A stretch of DNA of 64,000 nt from Alopecurus myosuroides (lineage: Eukaryota > Streptophyta > Magnoliopsida > Poales > Poaceae): contig CM054057.1 of NCBI GenBank assembly GCA_028641055.1, positions 583,697,158-583,761,157 on the forward strand. The letters are read 5' to 3'. Positions 54,978 to 64,000 of this stretch are shown piece by piece (within the stretch, counting starts at the first letter, position 1; the number at the start of each line of letters is the position of its first letter). The translations under genes were made by a program, and so were the position numbers. The notes under the pieces are model-generated. The model was not told where the DNA came from. It worked only from the letters and a program-made list of their open reading frames with translations, and did no database searches.

Positions 54978-57340
54978 TCAGCTAGGCATAAAAGGGAAAC
55001 TCAAGTGTTTTTTTAGTGAAGAAGCATCAACATCATATCTTGGTCTAATAATAGAGTCAAAAGGTAGCTTCATCTTCTTTCTAGGAAAGTGTACCAAACC
55101 TTTCTTGAGGGGGAATTGATATTTAATACTCCCCTCTTTCATATCAATAATAGCACCATCAGTTCTAAGAAAAGGTCTTCCCAAAACAATAGGACAAGAA
55201 GCATTGCATTCAATGTTTATAACAACAAAATCAACAGGGACAAGGTTATTGTTAACCATAATAAGAACATCATCAATTCTACCAAGAGGTTTCTTCTTAG
55301 CATTGTCAGCAAGATGAACATCCAAATAACAGTGTTCCAACGGTGGTAGATCAAGCATATTATAAAGCTTTGGAGGCATAACAGAGATATTAGCACCAAG
55401 ATCACACAAAGAATTGCAATAAAATCATTTACTTTCATCTTAATGATAGGCTCCCAACCATCATCTAATTTCCTAGGGATAGATGTTTCAAGTTTCAACT
55501 TTTCTTCCCTAACTTTCATGAGAGCATTGGTAATATGTTTAGTAAAGGCCATATTCATGGCACTAGCATTGGGGATTCTAGCAAGCTTTTGTAGAAACAT
55601 AATAACTTCAGAGATATTCCAATCATCAAAATCAAAATTATTATCATAAAAATTAATGGGACCATTATCTCCCATGCCTCTAAAAATTTCAGCACTTTTA
55701 TCAGGAGCAATTTCAGCAGTTTGAGGCAATTTAGCACGTTTCACCAAAGGAGTAGGGACTTTATTAACACCAATTACTTTACCGTTGATAGTAATAGGTT
55801 TACTAGAACTTTGAGCTTGGGTTTTACTAGTGGTTGTGATAGTGCAAACTCTAGCAATATTATTCTTTCTAGCCAATTCATCTTCTCTTTCCCACCTAGC
55901 ACGTAATTCAGCCATCAACCTAACATTATCATCAATTCGAACTTGAATGGCATTGGTTGCAGAAAAAGGATTATCTTCAACGGTTTCAGTTTTAGCAGCC
56001 ATTTTATTGATCAAAGAAAATTGTGCCTCTGACAGGGCCGAAATACTAATCTCAGCACTTGAAATTTTACCTTGCAAACCAGAGATTTCTCTATTCAGAT
56101 TTCCAATTTGTTGGCTAATAGTTCTCAACATAACAGATTGTTCTTCCATAGCTTTAGTAAACAACTTATTTTTTTCATATTGCATTTGCATAAAGTTCTT
56201 AGTTGCTTTTTCAACTTCTACAATCCTTTCCTCACTAGGCATTCCAAATCTACCATAAGAATAACCACTACCACTATTAGGAGGATAGGGCTCATAATTG
56301 TTTCCACCAAAATTATTTCTATAAGAATTGTTTTTAAAATTATTATTTTTAATAAAGTTTACATCAACATGCTCTTCTTAAGCAACCAAAGAGGCTAAAG
56401 GAACATTATTAGGATCAATTTGAGCTTTACCATTAACAAGCATAGACATAATAGCATCAAGCCTTTCACTTAAAGAGGAGGTTTCCTCAAGAGAATTTAC
56501 CTTCTTACCTTGTGGAGCTCTCTCACTGTGCCACTCTGAATAATTTATCATCAAGAAGTTTTGTTGCATTGCCCAAAGTGATGGACATAAAGGTACCTCC
56601 AGCAGCTGAATCCAATAGGTTCCTTGAGGAGAAATTCAGTCCTGCATAAAAGGTTTTTATAATCATCCAAGTAGTCAGTCCATGAGTGGGACAATTCTTC
56701 ACCATAGTTTTCATTCTTTCCCAAGCTTTAGAAACATTTTCATTATCAAATTGTTTAAAATTCATTATGTCACTTCTCAGGATATAATCTTAGCAGGAGG
56801 ATAATATTTTCCAATGAAAGCATCTTTACACTTAGTCCATGAATCAATACTATATTTAGGCAAAGATAACAACCATTCTTTAGCTCTTCCTCTCAAAGAG
56901 AAAGGAAATAATTTCAGTTTAATAATATCTCCATCCACATATTTCTATTTTTGCATCTCACATAGTTCAAAAAAATTATTAAGGTGGGCAGCAACATCAT
57001 CAGTACTAATACCAGAAAATTGCTCTTTCATCACAAGATTTAATAAAGCAGGTTTAATTTCATAGAAAGCAGCAGTAGGAGCGGGTGGAGCAATAGGTGT
57101 ACAAATAAAATCATTGTTGTTTGTGCTAGCGAAGTCACACAACTTAGTATTCTCAGAGGAACTCATTTTAGCAGAATAAAAGCAAGCAAATAAATAACAG
57201 CTACGAAGTAAACTAATTTTTTTTGCGTTTTTAATATAGAAAAGCAAAACAAGACAAAAATACAAAATGGACAATAAGCAAAATAAAGAGGTTGAGAGTG
57301 AGAGACTCCTCTTGCAAGGAGACTTCTTCCTCCCCGGCAA
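54978..57340 (-). pseudogene. RLG-2 gag-protease polyprotein, broken
   Basis: Homologous to the RLG-1 product. The gag part starts near 57175 (MSSSENTKLCDF) or 57340 and includes SLRGRAKEWLLSLP-like text and AWERMKTMVKNCPTHG. An Asn-rich part and a long coiled-coil-like segment (about 56240-55950) follow, and then the protease with CDLGANISVMP and VLGRPFLRT. It ends at a natural-looking stop at 54978. Breaks: an in-frame TAG at 56945-56947 (RLG-1 has a Tyr codon there), a stop or frameshift near 56765, a frameshift near 56545, a stop near 56378 and a frameshift near 55400. No reverse transcriptase or integrase follows. The coiled-coil segment differs from RLG-1, so the two are related but distinct families. 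Confidence 0.88.
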
Positions 57341-57348
57341 CGGCGCCA
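57331..57348 (-). promoter_or_regulatory. RLG-2 primer binding site (tRNA-Asp)
   Basis: The minus strand reads TGGCGCCGTTGCCGGGGA, complementary to the 3' end of plant tRNA-Asp, about 20 bp inside the right LTR. It is the same primer class as RLG-1. Confidence 0.92.
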
Positions 57349-57368
57349 GAAATTTCCTTGATGTTGTG

Positions 57369-58970
57369 TGTTGGGATACCCCAAGAGGAGGGTGTGATGA
57401 GCACAGCGGTAGGAAATTCCCCTTAGTTAAGAACCAAGGTTATCAATCCAGTAGGAGGAAGAGGATCTCAGGAAGGTTGATGCCGCTGACGGTGGTGCTG
57501 GCGCTTCACCAGTGTCAGCAACAACGTGGAACCTGCACACAACACAACCAAAATACTTTGTCCCAACAGTACAATGAGGTTGTCAATCTTACCGGTCTTG
57601 CTAAAAACAAAGATTAGACGTATAGTGTGGAAAATGATGTATGCTTGCAGTAAGTAAAGAAAGCAGGAAATTGTTGTGGATTGTTTAACAGTGTGGAAAA
57701 TGGACCGGGGTTCATAGGTTCACTAGTGGTGTTTCTCCATAAAAGATAGCATGCTGGGTGAACAAATTACAGTTGGGCAATTGACAAATAGAGGTTGAAA
57801 AATGGACCGGGGTTCATAGGTTCACTAGAGGTGTCTCTCCATAAAAGATAACATGATGATTACTATGATATTTAGTGCGGTCATTACAACAATATACATA
57901 GACCTACATCCATCTGCATCTATGACTAATAATCCACCCTCGGGTTATCATCCGAACCCCCTTAGGTATTAAGTTGCAAGCAACATATAACTGCATTAAA
58001 CAAAGTGTGTAATGTAGGCAATGATTATGCACGCGGGCACGCTCATCGATGTTTTCTCCCTAATGGCAACCGCACATCCTCCCCCTTCACGTTTCTGCCA
58101 CTCGAGCAAGGTGGTGAGGAGGCATGAACCCACTATCGAGCATAAATACTTCCTCTTGGAGTCACTAGCAACTACTTGGCCAGAGCAACCACTAGCAACA
58201 GAAAGCATGCAATATCACAAATAGCATATGCAAATAAAGATTGTAATCAACTTGGCATAAGGTCAATAATCATCAGATCCCAGCAAACACAACATATATA
58301 ATTACATAAGATCAATCTCGATCATGATAGGCAACTCACGAGATCTAAACATGGAGGCATATGAGGAGAAGACAACCATCTAGCTACAGCTACGAACCCG
58401 TAGTCCAAGGATGAACTACTCACGCATCACTCCAGAGGCAGGCATGGTGATGTAGAAGCCTCCGGTGTTGATTTCCTCTCCGGCAGGGTGCCAGAAACAG
58501 CTTTAGAATCCCCGATCTAGGGTTGACGGTGACAGTGGCTACTTAACTTTTCGGAAATTATTGATCAGGTGCTTAGGGTTTTCCATCCGGGGGGATTAAA
58601 TAGGCGAAAGGGCAAAGGCGGTGGAGCTCCAGGTGCCCCCACACCCATAGCTGACGCGGCTAGGGGGACCCGCGCCACCCTATGGTGCGGCCCCCCTGGT
58701 GCCCGTCTTTGACTCCTCTTCGGTGTTCGGGATGCTTCCGGAGAAAATAGGCACTTCGGGCTTTGTGGGGTCCAATTCCGAGAATGTTTCCAGAACAATT
58801 TTTCTGAAACCAAAAACAGCAGAAAACAAGGAACTGGCACTTGGCATCTTGTTAATAGGTTAGTCCCGGAAAACATATAAAAATGCTATAAATAAGGGAG
58901 AAAACAAGTAGCAATTGACATAATATTATCATGGAGCATAAAAAATTATAGATATTTTGGAGACGTATCA
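57369..58970 (-). repeat. RLG-2 5' LTR (right copy)
   Basis: 1602 bp, matching 47578-49143. It carries an extra local duplication of AATGGACCGGGGTTCATAGG near 57797. Confidence 0.92.
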
Positions 58971-60075
58971 CTCTCATATGGAAAAATCTGGTGTTTTTAT
59001 CGCCCTCCACCAGCCATTGGGTACGGGATCGCTGCCGCCACATGATCTCCTCCCTATGGTCCAGTTCCACTATCCGATCAACCACTTTAATCTCAGCATG
59101 TGTAGGCCCTGTCCTCGCCGGGGCCTCCCGTAATCTTTTTAGCTCATCGCGTAAATTACGTATCTCCATTCGGACACTCCCAAAGGTGTGCTTCCCCCAA
59201 TGCTGCAACGAACTCGTCACTGCCGTCAATTTCTCATGTAGTTCAGGCTGCGTCCGTGATTTCCCTTGCTGGTTCCATTCTTGCTCGATCGTGGGCTAGA
59301 AACCCTCGTGCCGCTCCCACATTACCTCATACCGGAAAATCGCACAGTATGCCTCCCTTTGAGCTTGTCGAGAGTGCTCCTCCCATGTCAACAAGATGGG
59401 ACAGTGATATGAGGAGGCTGCCGTGAGGTGACGCAGAGTTGCCATAGGATATCTCGTGCACCAGTCAGAAGTTACTAGCGCACGATCAAGTCTCACCCTG
59501 CAATAGGATCCTCCCACGATCCTCTTCTCATAAGTCCACACATTGCCTTGGTATCCCAAGTCCTGGAGTCCACACACATCAACCATGTCAGGAAAACCTG
59601 CGATTTGCGGGTGACTTCTCTCTTGTGTCCCCATGCGTTCGTGACGGTGCAAGACTTCGTTAAAATCCCATAGGCACACCCATGGTAAATCAGACGAAGA
59701 GCATAGATATTTTAACACGTTTCACGTCTTGTGGCGCTCGTTCGTCTTAGCTTCTCCATAAACCCCCGTGACTCCCCACGGGTCTCTCCCTCCCTCCGTT
59801 ACAATGGCATCAATGTGATACTAGGAGTAAGGTAAAATATCGATTGTTGTAGTATTATTCCAAAATAAACCGATGCCGCCACTACGGCCTGAGCTACTAA
59901 CAGTAAAACCTTTATCAAAGCCTAAAGACCGTGCTAGTCCTTCCACCCGAAATTTATTAAGCTGAGTTTCAAATACAAAAAGCACGGTGGGGGCGTGTTT
60001 TCTCGCTAGATCGCGGATCTCCTTCATTGTCGCTGCGCCACCCAAGCCACGACACTTGTGCGTCAAGGCACTCAT
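58971..60075 (-). pseudogene. LINE ORF2, N-terminal part: APE-type endonuclease
   Basis: The frame starts MSALTHKCRGLGG and shows the endonuclease-exonuclease-phosphatase fold motifs: FVFETQLN (the usual ETK), SGGIGLFW, WDFNEVLHRHER (DFNE) and RVRLDRALVT. The final catalytic SDH motif reads SYHCPILL, so its Asp is replaced by Tyr. The frame stays open apart from two in-frame TAG codons (59821-59823 and 59296-59298), the first where related proteins have Trp. After RLTEGDKNTRFFHMR-like text near 58980 it is cut by RLG-2 and continues at 47577. The native enzyme nicks target DNA to prime reverse transcription. Confidence 0.9.
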
Positions 60076-60110
60076 TGATCACGGCGGTCCTCCACGGAGG
60101 AGGCCGCCAC

Positions 60111-61421
60111 TTAAGCTACCGTTGATGTCTTGTATTTGCCCTCCCCGCCTTGCAGCTGCTCCTTGGTCTTCCCCTCTACTGCACTGTCAACTACCCTCGT
60201 TTGTTTCTTCCTCTCCTTTGGGGTAGTGTACTTTGGCTGTGGAGGAGGTACCAAAGGTTCTTTCTCAGCATCTGTTGCATCATCCATATTAAGCTGCTTC
60301 CGTGCCCCCATAGCCATCTGAGAATTGCAGCTTCAGAAGCCGACAGTTTCTTGAGATGGCTCTGTGATGTGTCATCCAGCTCTTCTCGTTCATCGAAACC
60401 AGCATCACCCAGGACCTCTTCTGGGCACTATTTTGAGCTCCACCCCTGGGAATCCATTTGCGTCTGGCACGATCACCATTGCGCCCCGTAGTGCTACCCC
60501 CTCGTCCTCGTCCTCGACCCCATCCAGCGCCACCAGCAGGTCCGCGGCCATAGATGCCTCCTGTGTTATATACCTGCGTCCATGTGCGTGCACCAGGGGT
60601 CCCCACCTTCCAATACACTTTTTTTGCGATCATCCAAGTGCCGAATTGCATATCAGACTCATTGTGCTCCCCTGTCCCGCACTCAAGGAACGTATGCCCC
60701 ATTAATCCGCAATATTCGCAGTGTTTGGGAATTTTCTCGTACTTCATCTGCAAGAACATGCGGTCCCTTCCCTCCCGAGCCAGCGGCACAAACCTTGTTA
60801 GGGGCTGGTTTGCCTTCAGATTAACGCGCACACGATGGAACACACCCGTCCTCGTCTGTACTGCTACCATCTCAACTAGGACGACCTCACAACCCTGCTC
60901 GCCACCTTCGATAACACTTCTTTGTTCCAAAAGAGTGGTGATAATTTATGACTCTGGATCAATGCTTGAACCCTACAGGGGATTGTCGTAGGAACCATCG
61001 ACATGCCATCGAAAGGCTCCACCATCAGTGCACATTCGCGGAAGAGCCATGGTCCCTCCTCCATCATCTGCTTCCAATCCCCCAGGCAATGTGCTTGCAA
61101 CACAAATAAGTTTGGTTCAATCTCATCGAAGGTAACTTCGTGCGCAGGGCTCCATGCCGCATGCATGGTCCGCTTAATGGTCTCCATACTCAATGATTTC
61201 CTTGTGCAAACCTTTGCCGTGGCAAGCCACTTGACCGCCGGCCACTTCCCTATCTCCTCTGTGCACAGAACCATGTCATGGAGTTCTTCCCCGTGTAGCT
61301 TCAAGTTCTTGAGCAGTTCATCGACATCCAACTCCTTCTCCATCCCTTCTCTCGCCCTGGAGCCCTCCGCCATTACGATCCTTCCTCCTATGTCGCAGCA
61401 GCCCTCAAACCCTAGACCCAA
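60111..61421 (-). pseudogene. LINE ORF1 (DUF4283 and zinc knuckle), frameshifted
   Basis: The frame starts near 61421, or at the internal Met of MAEGSRAREGMEKEL near 61373. It has a DUF4283-type region with GEELHDMVLCTEE, NLFVLQAHCLGDWKQMMEEG and PWLFRECALMVEPFDG. A frameshift near 60900 leads into the next part with VRVNLKANQPLTRFVPL and a CCHC-like knuckle CEYCGLMGHTFLEC. A Gly/Arg-rich tail follows, and another frame change near 60310 leads to a Pro/Lys-rich C-terminus ending at 60111. ORF1 products bind LINE RNA. The ORF2 start follows 36 bp later. Confidence 0.85.
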
Positions 61422-61930
61422 TCTAGTCTTACCAAGGTCGGGAAGCCGAGCAGGTCGGCCCCGTGGTCAGCCCGAGTAGCGGAGAGAGCGGAGGGGAGAG
61501 GGGCTTGCGATCGGAGTGTTTCCTCCAGCTGGGATTGGATCGCCACATCCTAGGAGAGCCTAGGTGCGTTTAGGAGCGGAACTCAAAAAATGATCACAGT
61601 TTAACGCTTTGCTTCTGTGCTCCTGGCCCAGTTTTCCACCAACAGGCTAGGGCCACCGAGACGCACCGACAAAGCCGCTCACCTGCTATATCGGGCCAGT
61701 GTGGGTACACATGTAGACATGCTCCACAAGTTTCGCTGCAAAGCTCCTGAACATATGAGATAGTCAGCTAGACGAATGAAGCGTGCAAGCTGGACCGATC
61801 TGCCACCCACACTGAAGCGTGCAAGCTGCAAACTGCCAAAACGATGAAGCATTCGTCCATCCTACTTTATAGGCACAACTGCTTTTGTCATTTGTTTGGT
61901 AGGAGTTTTAGAGCGAGAACAATGACGACA

Positions 61931-62081
61931 TAGGGGTGTAAGTGGGCACATCCACTTAGCCCACTTATGTCCACTTAAGTATAGCAAGTTCAATTTTGGA
62001 TGAATTGATGTCAAAAATTAAACTATTTATACTTAAGTGGACATAAGTGGGCTAAGTGGGGTTTGTCCACTTACACCCCTA
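61931..62081. mobile_element. hAT-type fold-back MITE
   Basis: The 151-bp element starts TAGGGGTGTAAGTGG and ends in its exact reverse complement, flanked by a perfect 8-bp target duplication TGACGACA (61923-61930 and 62082-62089), the hAT signature. Nearly the whole element is one long imperfect palindrome with a short central loop. Copy 1 has the empty site AATGACGACACATG at 6487. Confidence 0.95.
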
Positions 62082-63614
62082 TGACGACACATGCAAGACA
62101 TAAGAGGCAGAAGAGAACTCAGACAAATTTACCAACCGCATCCATATTTCAGATTGGATAAAAACCTCATAGTAGCTTGGAAAATTTGTGAAGCGTGCGT
62201 TACGCGTCAATGTTGAGGTAAGATGACATACATAATTTCGTAAAAAATAGTGTCACGTCGGAAACCTTTTTCTTCATCGAAATTTATCGTGAACTTGTAT
62301 AACTCACATTCTTCGGTCTACCTACTTTTCATAATAAGAGTTGTCCATACAATGACGACATATCTTTATATGAAAGTTGGCTAAGTGGTTGATCTTGTTA
62401 ATCCATTCTTCTAAGATAGACAAGGATAAGCTTCGCCCCCTCTTTTAGATAATGTTTCCATTCGTTAGTGGATAGCTATTTGCTTGCATTATTATTTTCA
62501 ATTGAAACGACTCGATTTGCGCAAATGAAACCATAAATCCTATATACCCGATTTTTCACGTTAAACTATTCTTTGTTTGGTAAATTCCTGCTTCCCTTGT
62601 TAAATTTGTGACTATCCACCATTTAATCACTAATTAGATGTATCTCCCAAAAAACCAATTCACTTGATAAGGTTAAAATCTTATGCTATCGAGCTTTCTT
62701 GGATTAGTTCTTCTAAAATCCATTCACTTAACAAGCACATTAGAACCAGACAATCAATGTCTGGGAAGTCAACATGCATGGGGAAGAAGATATAATGCAT
62801 TTTCTATTCAAATGTGTTGACATGGATTAAATTTGTCAGCGTTTGGGGCTATCTAACATAATCATCACACAATTTTTTGATGATTTGTCGTGCTTGATTG
62901 TTTTGCCATTCTTGCTAGCAAGTGTGTGGTATAAGATAAATCGATCATGTGGATGTCATCCTAGTGTATGCTAGGTTCGGCTGACGTAAGACAACCCATG
63001 GGAAATTAGTGCCCTCGATTTCACATTAGGAAATGTCAATTTGAATGCAAAACACTATTTGTTTTTTGAAACAATCATCCCACAAGAGCTTTCATGTTTT
63101 GGTTAAATGGTCCAAGTCAAAAGAACTCAACCTGTAAATGTTGACATCTCTTGCCTCGCGGATGAAGGGGCATACTATCTTAAAGAAATTATTCAACCTC
63201 TCAAACGTTAAATTTTTTCTAGACGGCCACGTACGCCTTTCTACCCGGCCCATGTTGCGAGCATGTGTTGGAAAAATCTCAAGCTACCAATGTAGGGCAT
63301 GTACAAGCAAAGTCCTAAGGTTCATGGAATCCAAGAATAATCCTATTTGATGAAAGTAAAACATTTAGAATGGATCAATGACGATATATGAAGAATGTGC
63401 AGAGCTATCCGAAATGATCAATGAAGTTGAGTTCATGCTATGTTCAAGACAAACAAATACGGACTTAGTTACCAAAGCGGTGTATGGTATAGTTAGGTTT
63501 GTTTTCCAAATAATATTTATTGTAACCTATGTTGCGAATGATTTAAGTATTATATTTTATCGAAATAAAGCTAGTACGTTTTCAAACTTGTGGTGCGTTT
63601 TTTGTGTGTGTTGT

Positions 63615-63640
63615 GGGGGGGGGGGTGGGGGGGTGGGGGG
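63615..63640 (+). repeat. Guanine-rich run
   Basis: An unbroken G run, then T, seven G, T and six G: enough G tracts for a four-stranded fold. The matching place in copy 1 (about 8068) has only GGGG. Confidence 0.9.
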
Positions 63641-64000
63641 TAATGATTGTGGTTCTTGCGAATTCTCTTTAGTCATTGAAGCAAATCTATTAGACCTTGT
63701 ACTTAGCATCTCCAAAGTCCACATCATCAAACAAGTGCACCCTTACTATCATAACAAGTTATAGTCTCTAGATCATGTAAAACTTAATAATCTTAATCAA
63801 ATTGATTTGACGGACAATAAGTGGGGGTAATTTGACTTGTGGAAATTCTTGAGGCAACCTCATTTTTGTCAAATGAAACTACTTTCTTCCATATTATATG
63901 CATGATCATAATATCCAACCAAGACATCACTTCGTTTGAGGAGGGGATCATAATCACACCGGAACCCATGTAGCTTATTTAATGGAAAGTACAACAAGTC

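Larger units (their letters stand above)
47578..58970 (-). mobile_element. RLG-2: Gypsy-type LTR retrotransposon, non-autonomous, with a MULE inside
   Basis: Two direct LTRs (47578-49143 and 57369-58970) end in GGAGACGTATCA. The right one starts TGTTGGGATACCCC and the left one has CGTTGGCTACCCC. The flanks CTCTT (47572-47576) and CTCTC (58971-58975) are a likely imperfect 5-bp target duplication. LINE ORF2 continues in sense across the insertion. The tRNA-Asp primer site lies on the minus strand next to the right LTR. As in RLG-1 there is a gag-protease frame and no pol. The internal spacer is related to RLG-1, but the LTRs differ. A Mutator element sits in the spacer at 50230-53385. Confidence 0.92.
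44488..61592 (-). mobile_element. LINE (L1-like), interrupted by RLG-2
   Basis: A minus-strand non-LTR element: its 5' end is near 61592 and its 3' end is a poly-T run at 44485-44495 (poly-A on the coding strand). The target duplication ATCACAGTTT is at 44478-44487 and 61593-61602, and copy 1 of the segmental duplication has the uninterrupted site near 6165-6180. Its two frames are ORF1 (nucleic-acid binding) and ORF2 (endonuclease, reverse transcriptase, zinc-knuckle, RNase H). RLG-2 (47578-58970) splits ORF2. Without RLG-2 the LINE is about 5.7 kb, a full-length size. Several stops make it inactive. Confidence 0.93.
61593..64000 (+). repeat. Segmental duplication, copy 2, right part
   Basis: It resumes the match with copy 1 at about 6165 and runs to the window end (about 8571 in copy 1). 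It differs from copy 1 by the hAT MITE at 61931-62081, a guanine run near 63615 and replacement of about 150 bp near 8050-8220 of copy 1. No intact gene is visible. Confidence 0.92.

Noticed and set aside
47931..57725. CACTAGTGG-like strings in the RLG-2 LTRs as possible CACTA ends
   Set aside because: They sit at the same place in both LTRs (TTCACTAGTGGTGTTTCTCC) and have no partner end or subterminal repeats.

Overview
The window is plant nuclear DNA, almost certainly from a Triticeae grass (wheat, barley, rye, Aegilops or a relative). It is nearly all transposable elements nested in one another. The evidence is the element types: CACTA transposons with TNP2 and ULP1-type genes and CACTAGTAGAAA-like ends, Gypsy elements with a tRNA-Asp primer site, a plant L1-like LINE, a Mutator element, Tourist, Stowaway and hAT miniature elements, and a long-LTR non-coding retroelement of the barley LARD type. 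I see no intact host gene, no rRNA or tRNA gene, and nothing prokaryotic.

Layout. (1) 1-5522: part of a minus-strand CACTA element (CACTA-1) with 674-bp tandem repeats and a decayed tnp2 gene; its left end lies outside the window. (2) 5523-10850: low-copy-looking DNA, including copy 1 of a segmental duplication and two diverged promoter-like modules. (3) 10851-12613: unclassified DNA with a possible LTR-element remnant. (4) 12614-21598: two head-to-tail copies of an old LTR, the first split by an 8.0-kb Gypsy element (RLG-1, perfect TSD GTATC). (5) 21602 to about 28250: CACTA-2, coding for a transposase-associated protein and a ULP1 protease, interrupted by a smaller CACTA (CACTA-3, TSD CTA) that carries a captured 3'-5' exonuclease-like gene. 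(6) 28752-40083: a UDP-glycosyltransferase pseudogene split by a 10.9-kb LARD-like element. (7) 40155-44102: gene and element fragments and a Stowaway MITE. (8) 44103-64000: copy 2 of the segmental duplication, which holds a LINE (44488-61592), which holds a second Gypsy element (RLG-2, 47578-58970), which holds a Mutator element (50230-53385).

How the parts relate. The two duplication copies act as controls for each other. The Tourist MITE and CACTA-1 are present only in copy 1. The LINE and a fold-back hAT MITE are present only in copy 2. The empty sites confirm the exact element borders and show that these insertions came after the duplication. All element genes look decayed (stops, frameshifts, lost domains), so any mobility would need helper enzymes from elsewhere.

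Most worth following up: an array of E2F-like GGCGGGA motifs just upstream of an unrecognised gene inside the Mutator element; the captured exonuclease gene in CACTA-3; the split glycosyltransferase pseudogene; and the segmental duplication. I found no clearly new biological system. The E2F-like array with its unknown protein is the nearest candidate.
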